Of a stretch of DNA of 64,000 nucleotides, positions 28,049-37,195 are shown one piece after another. Position numbers and translations under genes: made by a program. Under the pieces are notes generated by a model that saw only the letters and a program-made list of their open reading frames with translations, was not told the DNA's origin and ran no database searches. Position 1 is the first letter of the stretch; the number at the start of each line of letters is the position of its first letter. Origin of the DNA: Bacteroidales bacterium (lineage in GTDB: Bacteria > Bacteroidota > Bacteroidia > Bacteroidales > UBA932). Where the stretch lies: contig JAFSBV010000019.1 of assembly GCA_017437125.1 (NCBI GenBank), positions 124,001 through 188,000 of the forward strand. The letters are read 5' to 3'.

Positions 28049-29404
28049 ATGTCAAACAACATCTATTTGAAAAAGGGCCTCGACCTTCCAATCAATGGAA
28101 AGGCAGCCCAGAACACCAGGAAGGTGATTATTCCTGACGTTATGGCCGTGAAGCCAACCGATTTCAGAGGTCTCGTTCCGAAGCTTCTGGTAAGGGAAGG
28201 CGACAAGGTCCTTGCAGGAACCCCGGTCTTGGCAGACAAGATGTCTCAGAACATCCTCTTCGCATCTCCGGTAAGCGGAACAGTGGCAGAGGTTGTAAGA
28301 GGCGAAAAGAGAAAGTTGCTTGAGGTCCGCATCAAGGCGGATGAAAAACAGGAGTATGTTGATTTCGGAGCAAAGAAGGTTTCTTCATTATCTGCAGAGC
28401 AGATCAAGGAATCCCTTCTTGCTGCAGGTCTCTGGCCTGCCCTCACTCAGAGGCCATACGGAATCATCGCAAACCCTGAGACCAAGCCAAAAGCGATTTT
28501 CGTATCAGCATTCTCTACAGCTCCTCTCGCTGCCGACACAGAGTATGCACTCAACGAGCAGATTGCACATGTGCAGACAGCCGTTGACGCTCTCGGCAAG
28601 CTTGCAGGATGCAAGGTTCATGTATGCGTGAATGCAGTCAATGCTTCCGCTACTCCATTCGGCAAACTTCAGAATGTCGTTCTCCACTCTGTTTCAGGCA
28701 AGCATCCTGCCGGCAACGTAGGCGTTCAGATCCACCACATCTCACCTGTTCAGAAGGGAGAGATCGTATGGACTGTATCACCTGTCATGCTCGCTGCGAT
28801 CGGCAAGCTCTTCAACACAGGAAAGTACGACGTAAGAAGAAAGATCGCCGTTACAGGACCTAAGGCAATCAACCCGGCTTATGTAGAAGGCTACCCTGGC
28901 ATCTCGATGAAGGATGTGAAGGAGTTCTACAATGCTTCCGAGAATCTCCGTTACATCAGCGGTGACGTTCTCACAGGAACAAATGTCGGTGCCGAGGGAT
29001 TCACAGGATTCTTCGACAACCAGATCACCATCCTCGAGGAAGGCGACAAGTACGAGCTTCTCGGCTGGGCCAAGCCTTGCAGAAGCAAGCTCTTCAGTGC
29101 ATCCCGCACATACTTCTCATGGCTTACCCCTAACAAGAAGTATGACATGGATACAAACCTCCATGGCGGTCCGCGTGCATTCGTAGTGAACGACGTTTAC
29201 GGAAAGGTTCTCCCGATGGATCTCTATCCTGTATATCTCCTTAAGGCATGTCTTGCAAATGACATCGACAAGATGGAGAAGTTCGGTATCTACGAAGTCC
29301 TCGAAGAGGATCTCGCACTTTGCGAATATGTATGTCCGTCAAAGATCTACATCCAGCAGATCATAACTGACGGTATCGCTCTCATGTTGAAAGAAATGTG
29401 CTAA
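28049..29404 (+). CDS. nqrA: Na+-translocating NADH:quinone reductase subunit A
   Basis: A 451-residue subunit, typical in length. The ATG at 28049 (SNNIYLKKGLDLPINGKA) gives the canonical NqrA N-terminus; an upstream TTG only adds an unlikely extension. RnfC-like barrel-sandwich and SLBB-like regions are recognisable (FASPVSGTVAEVVRGEKRKLLEVRI at about 65-90). NqrA is the peripheral cytoplasmic subunit implicated in ubiquinone interaction. First gene of nqrABCDEF; the next starts 12 bases on. Codon use is that of a strongly expressed operon. Confidence 0.97.
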   Translation: MSNNIYLKKGLDLPINGKAAQNTRKVIIPDVMAVKPTDFRGLVPKLLVREGDKVLAGTPVLADKMSQNILFASPVSGTVAEVVRGEKRKLLEVRIKADEKQEYVDFGAKKVSSLSAEQIKESLLAAGLWPALTQRPYGIIANPETKPKAIFVSAFSTAPLAADTEYALNEQIAHVQTAVDALGKLAGCKVHVCVNAVNASATPFGKLQNVVLHSVSGKHPAGNVGVQIHHISPVQKGEIVWTVSPVMLAAIGKLFNTGKYDVRRKIAVTGPKAINPAYVEGYPGISMKDVKEFYNASENLRYISGDVLTGTNVGAEGFTGFFDNQITILEEGDKYELLGWAKPCRSKLFSASRTYFSWLTPNKKYDMDTNLHGGPRAFVVNDVYGKVLPMDLYPVYLLKACLANDIDKMEKFGIYEVLEEDLALCEYVCPSKIYIQQIITDGIALMLKEMC

Positions 29405-29416
29405 AAAGCTTAGAAT

Positions 29417-30589
29417 ATGAACGGATTAAGAAATTTTGTAGATAAGATCAAGCCGACCTTTGAGAAAGGCGGCAAGCTCGGATTCCTTCATTCGACATTC
29501 GACGCTTTCGAGACATTCCTCTTCGTTCCTAATACAGTGACACGCCGTGGTGCTCACGTTAGGGACTGCGTCGATCTGAAGAGAGTCATGATCATGGTTG
29601 TGATCGCCCTCATTCCAGCTATGCTTTTCGGTATCTGGAACACAGGTTATCAGCACAGCCTCGCATTCGGCCTCGACTGGGGCTTCTGGAACATCGTTCT
29701 TTACGGACTCGTAAAGGTACTTCCTCTCTATATCGTTTCATACCTTGTAGGTCTCGGCATCGAATTCGTATCTGCACAGATCCAGGGTCATGAAGTAAAC
29801 GAGGGTTACCTCGTATCAGGTATGCTCATTCCACTCATCGTTCCTGTTGACGTTCCGCTCTGGATGCTTGCCATCGCAGTGGCATTCGCAGTGATCATCG
29901 GCAAGGAAGTATTCGGTGGTACAGGTATGAACATCTGGAACCCTGCACTCCTCACACGTGCATTCCTCTTCTTCTCTTATCCAAGCAAGATGTCCGGTGA
30001 CACAGTATGGACAGGTGGAGTCGAGAGATTCATGAACGAAGGTGTGGCATTCCAGGCCGGCAACGGTCTCGTGGACGGTTTCTCAGGAGCGACTCCTCTT
30101 GCAGACCCTACACTTGCAAACCTTCAGCCAAGACTCTGGGACATGATCCTCGGAACAATCCCTGGTTCTGTCGGTGAGACTTCTGTGATCGCTATCCTCC
30201 TTGGTGCAATCATCCTTATCTGGACAGGTGTGGCAAGCTGGAAGATCATGGCATCATCGGTTATCGGTGGTCTTGCAATCGGATATCTCGGATATGCAGT
30301 CGGAGCAACTGATCTCCCTGGTTACTATCAGCTCGTGATGGGCGGTTTCCTCTTCGGTACCGTATTCATGGCTACAGACCCTGTGACATCAGCTCAGACA
30401 GAGTGCGGAAAGTGGATCTACGGTTTCCTCGTAGGTGCTCTTGCTGTTACCGTGCGTCTCTGGAACCCTGGTTATCCTGAAGGAATGATGCTTGCCATCC
30501 TCCTCATGAACACATTTGCACCGCTCATCGACCACTATGTGATCGAAGGCTCTATCAAGAGAAGAGCGAAGAAAGTAAAAACCGCTTAA
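29417..30589 (+). CDS. nqrB: Na+-translocating NADH:quinone reductase subunit B
   Basis: A 390-residue integral membrane subunit with about ten hydrophobic segments. The covalent FMN site is visible as SGAT, Thr at residue 226 (DGFSGATPLADP). The N-terminal 60 residues (KPTFEKGGKLGFLHSTFDAFETFLF) are the normal cytoplasmic region. NqrB carries riboflavin and covalent FMN and forms the main Na+ path with quinone nearby. Position and length match other Bacteroidetes nqr operons. Confidence 0.97.
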   Translation: MNGLRNFVDKIKPTFEKGGKLGFLHSTFDAFETFLFVPNTVTRRGAHVRDCVDLKRVMIMVVIALIPAMLFGIWNTGYQHSLAFGLDWGFWNIVLYGLVKVLPLYIVSYLVGLGIEFVSAQIQGHEVNEGYLVSGMLIPLIVPVDVPLWMLAIAVAFAVIIGKEVFGGTGMNIWNPALLTRAFLFFSYPSKMSGDTVWTGGVERFMNEGVAFQAGNGLVDGFSGATPLADPTLANLQPRLWDMILGTIPGSVGETSVIAILLGAIILIWTGVASWKIMASSVIGGLAIGYLGYAVGATDLPGYYQLVMGGFLFGTVFMATDPVTSAQTECGKWIYGFLVGALAVTVRLWNPGYPEGMMLAILLMNTFAPLIDHYVIEGSIKRRAKKVKTA

Positions 30590-30601
30590 TATATTATAGG
30601 T

Positions 30602-31363
30602 ATGAATACAAACAGTAATACATATACAGTCATATATTCGATTGTCCTTGTTGTGATAGTCGCTGCGGTTCTTGCATTCGCTGCAATGTTCCTCAAGCCA
30701 ACTCAGGATGCCAACGTAAAGAAGGATACAATCAGCCAGATCCTTACAGCCGCTACAGTTGAAGGTGAAGACATCCTCGCTACATATCAGGATGCAATTG
30801 AGGCTGCAATCCTCGTTGACATTGATGGCAACAAGGTTGATGACCTTGACATTCAGGATTGCGAGGTTTATGGAACAGCAGACCTCAAGAGACAGATCGC
30901 TGCAGAGCAGAAGGCTCTTCCGGTATATATATTCAAGAACGGCATCACAGTGGTTCCTTGCTACGGTGCAGGACTTTGGGGACCGATCTGGGGCTATGTA
31001 GGATTTGAAGGCGACCTCAAGACAATCAAGGCAGTATGCTTCGGACACAAGGGTGAGACTCCAGGTCTCGGTGCAAAGATTGCTGACGAGCCTTCATTTG
31101 CAGAGGCATTTGTCGGCAAGCAGGTAGGCACAGGCGACATCCTTTTTGAAATTGCCAAGCCGGCTAACCGTCAGACTGAGAACAATGGTGTTGATGCCAT
31201 CTCTGGTGCGACAATCACTTCTCAGGCTCTTGGCAAAACACTTAACCAGTGGTTCGGTTTCTATCAGAACTATCTTGCAAAGAACGGAGCAGTCTGCAAG
31301 CAGGCATGCGAGCACTGCACAGAATGCTCAGAAGTTGAACCAGCTAACACAGTGGAGGAATAA
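30602..31363 (+). CDS. nqrC: Na+-translocating NADH:quinone reductase subunit C, with Cys-rich C-terminal tail
   Basis: A 253-residue subunit with one N-terminal membrane helix (about 8-32) and a periplasmic FMN-binding domain. The covalent FMN motif SGAT is at 201-204 (AISGATITSQAL), Thr204 being the attachment site. The catalytic core ends near residue 228. Unexpectedly, the tail then carries four cysteines, C232, C236, C239 and C242 (C-x3-C-x2-C-x2-C, VCKQACEHCTEC), before an acidic end. I do not recall this in characterised NqrC; it could bind a metal or form disulfides. It lies in frame and is not near a frameshift. Confidence 0.95.
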   Translation: MNTNSNTYTVIYSIVLVVIVAAVLAFAAMFLKPTQDANVKKDTISQILTAATVEGEDILATYQDAIEAAILVDIDGNKVDDLDIQDCEVYGTADLKRQIAAEQKALPVYIFKNGITVVPCYGAGLWGPIWGYVGFEGDLKTIKAVCFGHKGETPGLGAKIADEPSFAEAFVGKQVGTGDILFEIAKPANRQTENNGVDAISGATITSQALGKTLNQWFGFYQNYLAKNGAVCKQACEHCTECSEVEPANTVEE

Positions 31364-31366
31364 GAG

Positions 31367-31984
31367 ATGGGAAACATTAAAGAAACATTTTTGAATCCGA
31401 TTTTCAAGGGCAACCCGATTTCTGTCCTTGTCCTCGGTATCTGTTCTTCACTTGCTGTTACAGTACAGCTGAAGGGAGCATTCGTAATGGGTCTCTCAGT
31501 TATCATCGTGACAGGTGTTTCAAGCCTCATCTGCTCACTTCTGAGAAACACGATTCCTAACCGAATCCGTATCATCGTCCAGCTCGTTGTAGTTGCCATG
31601 ATGGTAATCCTTGTCGATCAGGTGCTCAAGGCATATGCATACAGCGTCAGCAAGACTCTGTCAGTATATATCGGCCTTATCATCACCAACTGTATAGTGA
31701 TGGGACGTATCGAGGCCTTTGCTCTCGGTAACAAGCCTTTCGCTTCATTGATGGACGGTCTCGGAAACGGTCTCGGATATGCCATGATCCTCGTGATCGT
31801 CGCTTTCTTCCGTGAACTTCTCGGAAGCGGCACGCTCTTCGGATTCCAGATTATCCCACAGGCAGTTTACGATTTCGGATATATGAACAACGGTCTCATG
31901 ATCCTTCCTCCGATGGCACTCATCATCCTCGGATGCGTCATCTGGGTACAGAGATCGATTCAGAAGGACCTTCAGGAAAAATAA
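31367..31984 (+). CDS. nqrD: Na+-translocating NADH:quinone reductase subunit D
   Basis: A 205-residue membrane protein of the NqrDE/RnfAE family with six predicted helices. The conserved half-membrane motif with Cys is IGLIITNCIVMGRIEAFA (about 103-120); the paired Cys residues of NqrD and NqrE hold an intramembrane 2Fe-2S cluster. The start ATG lies 3 bases after the nqrC stop. Confidence 0.97.
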   Translation: MGNIKETFLNPIFKGNPISVLVLGICSSLAVTVQLKGAFVMGLSVIIVTGVSSLICSLLRNTIPNRIRIIVQLVVVAMMVILVDQVLKAYAYSVSKTLSVYIGLIITNCIVMGRIEAFALGNKPFASLMDGLGNGLGYAMILVIVAFFRELLGSGTLFGFQIIPQAVYDFGYMNNGLMILPPMALIILGCVIWVQRSIQKDLQEK

Positions 31985-32003
31985 CACTTAACTCGGAAAA
32001 GAA

Positions 32004-32621
32004 ATGGCAGATTATATTAGCTTATTTGTAAAGTCGATCTTCATCGACAATATGATATTCGCCTACTTCCTTGGTATGTGTTCATACCTGGCGGTATCAA
32101 AGAATGTGAAGACAGCTAACGGTCTCGGTATTGCCGTTATCGCTGTGCTCCTGATCACCCTTCCTGTCAACTACCTCCTCAATGAGTACATCCTCAAGCC
32201 AGGAGCATTGGCATGGATGGGCGAGAAATATGCAAGCCTTGACCTCAGCTTCCTCAGCTTCATCATCTTCATCGCTGTCATTGCAGCTATCGTACAGATC
32301 GTCGAGATGGTTGTAGAGAAATTCCTTCCGAACCTCTACTCGCAGCTCGGTATCTTCCTTCCTCTTATCGCAGTGAACTGTGCCATCCTCGGTGGTTCAC
32401 TCTTCATGCAGGAAAGAGATTTCGTAAGCTTTGGCGAGCCTGTTGTCTATGCTCTCGGTTCCGGTATCGGCTGGTGGCTTGCCATCGTTGCCCTTGCCGC
32501 TATCCGCGAGAAGATGGCTTATTCACATGTTCCAGCAGGACTCAAGGGCCTCGGTATCACATTCATTACCGTAGGTCTCATGGGTATCGCGTTCATGACA
32601 TTCATGGGTATTCAGCTTTAA
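32004..32621 (+). CDS. nqrE: Na+-translocating NADH:quinone reductase subunit E
   Basis: A 205-residue paralogue of NqrD, inserted in the opposite topology. [19 protein letters not shown] near the N-terminus and [16 protein letters not shown] at about 122-137 hold the conserved Cys positions of the intramembrane iron-sulfur site. It ends MGIQL, the usual NqrE tail. Nineteen bases separate it from nqrD. Confidence 0.97.
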   Translation: MADYISLFVKSIFIDNMIFAYFLGMCSYLAVSKNVKTANGLGIAVIAVLLITLPVNYLLNEYILKPGALAWMGEKYASLDLSFLSFIIFIAVIAAIVQIVEMVVEKFLPNLYSQLGIFLPLIAVNCAILGGSLFMQERDFVSFGEPVVYALGSGIGWWLAIVALAAIREKMAYSHVPAGLKGLGITFITVGLMGIAFMTFMGIQL

Positions 32622-32636
32622 TATAGGAGGACAATT

Positions 32637-33899
32637 ATGCTACAGACAACAATACTTTTTGCTGTGATCGTCTTCGTGATCGTCACAATCATTCTGGTGG
32701 CGCTTCTCCTCTTCATCAAGACGAAGCTGACACCTTCAGGAACAGTAAAGATCAACATCAACGAGGGAAGCAAGATCGTCGAGGTAACTCCTGGCGGAAA
32801 CCTTCTCTCTACACTCGCAGAACAGAAGATCTTCCTTCCGTCTGCATGTGGTGGTAAGGGTGCCTGCGGACAGTGCAAGTGCCGCGTGACCGAGGGTGGC
32901 GGAGAGATTCTCCCTACTGAGGTCGGTTTCTTCAACCGCAAGCAGATCGCAAACAACTGGCGTCTCGGATGTCAGGTGAAGATCAAGGAAGATTTGTCAA
33001 TCGAGGTTCCTGCTTCCGCTCTCAGCGTTAAGAAGTGGGAGTGCGAGGTCGTTTCAAACCACAATGTGGCTACATTCATCAAGGAATTCGTTGTGAAGCT
33101 CCCTGAGGGTGAGCACCTCAACTTCCAGTCAGGTGGATATATCCAGATTGACGTTCCTGCCGTAACAGTTGACTACAAGGATATCGACGTTGACGAGCAG
33201 TATCGCGAGGACTGGAAGAAGATGGGCGTATTCGACCTCAAGATGGTCAACCCTACTCCTACAGTACGTGCATACTCAATGGCCTGCTATCCTGCAGAGG
33301 GTGATATCATCAAGCTCAACGTTCGTATCGCAACTCCTCCATTCGACAGGGCTGCGGGCAAGTGGGTTGATGTGAACCCAGGTATCTGTTCTTCATACAT
33401 CTACTCTCTCAAGCCAGGTGACAAGATCACTATCTCCGGCCCTTACGGTGAGTTCTTCCTTCCAAAAGATCTCTCGCCTGAGACTGAGCTGATCTTCGTC
33501 GGTGGTGGTGCAGGTATGGCTCCTATGAGAAGCCACATCATGCATCTCTTCAAGACAGAGAAGACAAACCGCAAGGTGAACTTCTTCTATGGTGCACGTG
33601 CACTTAAGGAGGCATTCTATCTTGATGACTATCATGCAATCGAGAAGGAATTCCCTAACTTCAAGTTCCATCTTGCACTTGACAGACCGGATCCGGAGGC
33701 TGATGCAGCCGGCGTTCCATACGTAGCTGGTTTCGTTCACAATGTGATGTTCGAGACTTACCTCAAGCAGCATGAGAATCCAGAGGATGCACTTTACCTC
33801 ATGTGCGGTCCTCCTATGATGGTCGGAGCGGTTGTAAACCTCCTCGACTCTCTCGGAGTTCCACCAGAGAATATCCTCTATGACAACTTCGGAGCGTAA
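32637..33899 (+). CDS. nqrF: Na+-translocating NADH:quinone reductase subunit F (FAD/2Fe-2S NADH dehydrogenase)
   Basis: A 420-residue electron-entry subunit: an N-terminal anchor helix (about 4-28), a 2Fe-2S ferredoxin domain with Cys near 70, 76, 79 and 111 (SACGGKGACGQCKC and RLGCQV), an FAD domain (RAYSMA near 215) and an NADH domain (VGGGAGMAPMRSH near 285; CGPPMM near 390). It oxidises NADH in the cytoplasm and passes electrons to the other subunits. A good Shine-Dalgarno (TAGGAGG) precedes the ATG. Last gene of the operon. Confidence 0.98.
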   Translation: MLQTTILFAVIVFVIVTIILVALLLFIKTKLTPSGTVKININEGSKIVEVTPGGNLLSTLAEQKIFLPSACGGKGACGQCKCRVTEGGGEILPTEVGFFNRKQIANNWRLGCQVKIKEDLSIEVPASALSVKKWECEVVSNHNVATFIKEFVVKLPEGEHLNFQSGGYIQIDVPAVTVDYKDIDVDEQYREDWKKMGVFDLKMVNPTPTVRAYSMACYPAEGDIIKLNVRIATPPFDRAAGKWVDVNPGICSSYIYSLKPGDKITISGPYGEFFLPKDLSPETELIFVGGGAGMAPMRSHIMHLFKTEKTNRKVNFFYGARALKEAFYLDDYHAIEKEFPNFKFHLALDRPDPEADAAGVPYVAGFVHNVMFETYLKQHENPEDALYLMCGPPMMVGAVVNLLDSLGVPPENILYDNFGA

Positions 33900-33912
33900 T
33901 CCACAATCAATA

Positions 33913-33936
33913 AAGCCCGGCCTTACGGTCGGGCTT
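33913..33936. terminator. Terminator between nqrF and the leftward Stealth gene
   Basis: AAGCCCGGCC and GGTCGGGCTT pair over 10 bases (one G-T) around TTAC. A T-rich stretch follows rightward (CATTATTTAT). It lies between two convergent genes and probably serves both. Confidence 0.8.
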
Positions 33937-33946
33937 CATTATTTAT

Positions 33947-34909
33947 CTATAATTCCAAAGAAAGACGTCTGCTGATCCATGATCTTATCTTGGCAAGATC
34001 TTCAGGAGAAGCCTGATCTACGGAATTGAAACAGCAGAACCGGTATCTACCGGCATCCAGAAGCGAAAGCTTTCCTTCAATATATCCGGGTCTGTCCTTA
34101 GGGATGAGATAAAGCAGATTACCTCTGACAGGTCTGCGCTCACAAAGTCCTTTATCCTGAAGGTACATGTACTGAAGAACCTCCGGAGTGTATTGGTCAG
34201 GATCTCTGAACCTATGCCTGATATTCCTGATCATCAGTTCGGGATGCTCTGAATAGAAGGATTCATAGAAGAGACGGTTCATTGCCCTCGGAGTGTGATC
34301 GATCTTATAGAAGAAATGACGGTGTCCGGCCAGACGGGCCGCATTATACATCAGCCCCTTGAATGTCACCTGTGACTTACCGTTCTTCTTTGGTTTCAGC
34401 TGCCTTGTAACCCAAGTCCAGAACATGCTGTATTTATCAGCGTAACAGATCGATTTCCCATCAGGAGTGAAGAAATCCGAAGGCTGTACAGGGGCGACAA
34501 GCATCATATCGTCGTTCAATTCCAGATAATGCTCACTTAATCCGGGTATCCTCCATGTCATCGTTTCGATAGAGACTGAACAGAACGTCGGCAGGAATTC
34601 CTCATGACCCTTGAATATGTCATTATGATCGATGATCTCCATCGGTATGGGATCCTGGAAATTCCCGGCAATGAATTCATCAAGTTTCGGATCCTGACCA
34701 TCTGTGACAATATATATCTTATTGATCCATGGAGCGAAACGGTTCAAAGAAGCGACACACCAGAAAATCTCCCCGACACTGGCATAACGGGTACTTCCAG
34801 CGATATCATCCATCTTGAACAATGAAGATGGCCCATAGCTGTGACGCTTTGCCATATGTACTGGATCATTTCCATCGACCCATGTTATTACAGCATCGAT
34901 CTTCATCAT
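33947..34909 (-). CDS. Stealth-family hexose-1-phosphotransferase-like protein (second copy)
   Basis: A 320-residue protein with the Stealth conserved regions: CR1 at the N-terminus (IDAVITWVDGNDPVHMAKR), CR2 from about 38 (TRYASVGEIFWCVASLNRFAPWI to LELNDDMMLVAPV near 130) and CR3 (FYKIDHTPRAMNRLFYESFY near 205-225). Bacterial Stealth proteins transfer hexose-1-phosphate in capsule synthesis; the animal homologue is GlcNAc-1-phosphotransferase. The NDDM acidic pair is a predicted metal site. It overlaps the preceding Stealth gene by 4 bases (ATGA). No capsule genes surround it. Confidence 0.88.
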   Translation of the reverse strand: MMKIDAVITWVDGNDPVHMAKRHSYGPSSLFKMDDIAGSTRYASVGEIFWCVASLNRFAPWINKIYIVTDGQDPKLDEFIAGNFQDPIPMEIIDHNDIFKGHEEFLPTFCSVSIETMTWRIPGLSEHYLELNDDMMLVAPVQPSDFFTPDGKSICYADKYSMFWTWVTRQLKPKKNGKSQVTFKGLMYNAARLAGHRHFFYKIDHTPRAMNRLFYESFYSEHPELMIRNIRHRFRDPDQYTPEVLQYMYLQDKGLCERRPVRGNLLYLIPKDRPGYIEGKLSLLDAGRYRFCCFNSVDQASPEDLAKIRSWISRRLSLEL

Positions 34910-35784
34910 TTCTCAAATCTCGACTTCTGAGGGAACTTGGCTTCAAAGGCCTCGATGACTGTCTTTCTGAGCCTTTCATAACGGGCATCCGAGAGACGCA
35001 CATCATTGATACATATCAGATTACGCGACGGAGAAAGAATAGCCTTACGTATCCTTGATGAAGATGATACAGCCACAGAAAGATGCTTGCTGGAAATCTT
35101 CTCTGACAGAGCCTTTCCCTGATAATAAAGATAATCGGTGAACATATACTGGTTGTAGTTCCCGGCCTCTCTTGTCCTGGTATAGGCCTTGGCTATATCC
35201 TCAGACACTGTATTGCACAATCTTTCACATTCACTTCTGAACATAGGTGCACATATATGCTGAGGCCTCATGAATGACCTTGAAGCAGGCATTCCAAGAG
35301 CTTTTCTTGCGATGGAATCCGAGTTTCTGCATATCTGCTTGAACATTCCGGAGCCGAAATAATGACGCGTGAACCCGATCAATGCCTTGCCATCTCTGAA
35401 GAAATCCTCGGGACGGCAATCCCTTACAGGGAAAAGGTCATCATTGAAATAAAGATATTCTTCGTCGAGACCCTCGATCCTGTGCAGATTCATCTCAAGG
35501 GTGTTGCAGTTGAATGTCGGAAGATACTCAGCTGGTATGAAGTCCTCATGAAGCACGATCTTGAGATTCTCCGTATCTGCCCACTGGGGAACCTGACTTC
35601 TGTGTGACACGACAAGAAAGACGTTGCGTATAAAAGGCATATGGATCTCGATTCCGCGAAGAAGATACTGAAGAGTTCCCCAGTCACGGAAACGCTTTTC
35701 CAGAACCGGTACATCAGTATATTTCTCGTAATCCTTCTGCCAGACAGGATCCTTTCCGTTTACATATGTTATGACTATATCCAT
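34906..35784 (-). CDS. Stealth-family hexose-1-phosphotransferase-like protein (first copy)
   Basis: A 292-residue paralogue of the next gene, with CR1 (MDIVITYVNGKDPVWQKDYEK), CR2 (RFRDWGTLQYLLRGIEIHMPFI near 31-52; LYFNDDLFPVRDCRPEDFF near 112-130) and a CR3-like MRPQHICAPMFRSECERL. Sequence identity between the two is modest, so the duplication is old. The two are translationally coupled. It begins 8 bases after the DUF47 gene stop on the same strand. It probably decorates a surface polymer with phospho-sugar (inference from family). Confidence 0.87.
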   Translation of the reverse strand: MDIVITYVNGKDPVWQKDYEKYTDVPVLEKRFRDWGTLQYLLRGIEIHMPFIRNVFLVVSHRSQVPQWADTENLKIVLHEDFIPAEYLPTFNCNTLEMNLHRIEGLDEEYLYFNDDLFPVRDCRPEDFFRDGKALIGFTRHYFGSGMFKQICRNSDSIARKALGMPASRSFMRPQHICAPMFRSECERLCNTVSEDIAKAYTRTREAGNYNQYMFTDYLYYQGKALSEKISSKHLSVAVSSSSRIRKAILSPSRNLICINDVRLSDARYERLRKTVIEAFEAKFPQKSRFEK

Positions 35785-35792
35785 ATAAAACC

Positions 35793-36446
35793 TTAGTCTA
35801 TATATCTTAATATCACCTTCCTGACGATATCCGATACTGATTTCGCAGCATCGGTAGCAGCTTCAAAAGACTCTGCGATATTCTTATACTTCATCACTTC
35901 TATCGCGTTCTCCTCATTTGTGAATATATGACCTATATATTCAGCAAACACATCGTCCGAGGCATGCTCAAGCTCTGTTATACGTTCACACTGCAATACT
36001 ATCTGAGCATAATTCCTCCTTGGATCCGTAAGCATCTCCATCACTTTCCTTAATGCATCCGCCTCAGCAGCTATATACTGGGCAAGGTCCTTGATCTGCG
36101 GATCGATCCTGCATGGCCTGTAAAGACGTATTGACTTTGCCGAATCATTTATATGATCAAGGAAATCATCCATGCTCATCGCAATTGTCTGCATATCGCC
36201 TCTACGTATGCTGGCCATTATGCTTTCATATAACTGTTCATGAAATTCCGTAAGCAATGCGTCTCCCTGGATCTCACACGCCTTGACTTCCTTCTCATGA
36301 AGCATCCATTGAGCTTCATCTGTAGTCTCGGTCATCCTGCATAATGCCTCGGATGCCTGCTGCAGATATGTTGACTGCTGGATGAACACCGGAATATAAT
36401 GCTGCTTAGGGCCGAACAGTCTTCTTATCACCTTTACAAGTTTCAT
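35793..36446 (-). CDS. DUF47/PhoU-like protein
   Basis: A 217-residue all-helical cytoplasmic protein of the DUF47 (TIGR00153, PhoU-related) family. The two PhoU-like repeats show the acidic metal-binding patterns EVKACEIQGDALLTE (about 54-68) and ERITELEHASDDVFAE (about 150-165). DUF47 proteins normally sit beside a PiT phosphate transporter and are thought to regulate it. Here no transporter is adjacent; instead two Stealth genes follow after 8 bases. Confidence 0.88.
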   Translation of the reverse strand: MKLVKVIRRLFGPKQHYIPVFIQQSTYLQQASEALCRMTETTDEAQWMLHEKEVKACEIQGDALLTEFHEQLYESIMASIRRGDMQTIAMSMDDFLDHINDSAKSIRLYRPCRIDPQIKDLAQYIAAEADALRKVMEMLTDPRRNYAQIVLQCERITELEHASDDVFAEYIGHIFTNEENAIEVMKYKNIAESFEAATDAAKSVSDIVRKVILRYID

Positions 36447-36468
36447 GTTAATGTCGATTAAGGAACTT

Positions 36469-36476
36469 CAAATATA
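36469..36476 (-). promoter_or_regulatory. Candidate -7 box for the DUF47-Stealth operon
   Basis: TATATTTG read leftward, 22 bases before the DUF47 ATG. A TTTG lies 24 bases further upstream, a little too far for a good -33. The rest of the 217-base gap to the divergent gene is very AT-rich with poly-A/T tracts and nothing else recognised. Confidence 0.45.
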
Positions 36477-36646
36477 TGATTTTTCCGCCTAACATCATAG
36501 CAAAAAACATCAGAGTTCTGCACTTGCATGGTCAGTTTTTGAATAAAAAAAATTTTACTGTCTATAAAAAAAAGCAAAAATCATAAAAAAGAGAAAAATC
36601 TCGTTTTTCTTTTTTTAAATCGGCCGTCACTGAAAAAAGCATTCCA

Positions 36647-36654
36647 TAGCTTTG
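36647..36654 (+). promoter_or_regulatory. -7 box of the fimbrial-accessory operon, close to the start codon
   Basis: TAGCTTTG matches TAnnTTTG, with 9 bases between it and the ATG at 36664. It also overlaps an in-frame TTG at 36652, which argues against that codon as the start. Confidence 0.5.
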
Positions 36655-36663
36655 CCAGCAAAA

Positions 36664-37194
36664 ATGAAAGGATTGACAATGATGTTATTATGCCTGCACA
36701 TATGCTGCCATCCGTTATCAGGCAGGAAGGATGAAAGAAAGGAGGTATCTGCATCCTTGGATCTTCTGCATCTGCTTGACGAAGGAAGACTATCTATGAG
36801 CATCAGATATTCATTTCACGAGAGTTGGTCCATGGAAGGAAGGACTTCCCTGCCCGTCCTGCAGAAACACGAGGCGGATCCGGATGAGAAGGAGCATGAT
36901 TCCGGACTGTCATGGAAGCAGAGTCCGACAACGGATCCCGTCATGGAATACCCTGAATACGGCATCGGTATGACATATTGGCCCAAAGAGCATATGAATG
37001 GTCCTTACCTGACCTTAAGATGTACATGCGGCATCGGTATGGGAGCCGATATGGTTTCTGGAGCCGGTTATGCCATAACCATCCGGAATGGCTTAGGTAT
37101 AGAAACAGGATTTGAAATACATGTCCTGAGCATAGCCGGGAATGGGACACGAAGGAAAAGACACATGAATTTTGGAATATTTTACAGATTCTGA
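36664..37194 (+). CDS. Exported protein of unknown function, beta-barrel-like ending (DUF3575-like?)
   Basis: A 176-residue protein. The ATG at 36664 starts a short signal-like sequence (MKGLTMMLLCLHICCHPLSG). Residues 25-60 and 105-176 alternate hydrophobic and polar residues in strand fashion, ending MNFGIFYRF, an outer-membrane barrel-type C-terminus. Between them is a charged linker (HEADPDEKEHDSG). Small barrel proteins of DUF3575 type often precede fimbrial accessory genes in Bacteroides, and two such genes follow here; the family match itself is only suggestive. The next gene's ATG is one base past the stop. Confidence 0.55.
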   Translation: MKGLTMMLLCLHICCHPLSGRKDERKEVSASLDLLHLLDEGRLSMSIRYSFHESWSMEGRTSLPVLQKHEADPDEKEHDSGLSWKQSPTTDPVMEYPEYGIGMTYWPKEHMNGPYLTLRCTCGIGMGADMVSGAGYAITIRNGLGIETGFEIHVLSIAGNGTRRKRHMNFGIFYRF

Positions 37195-37195
37195 C

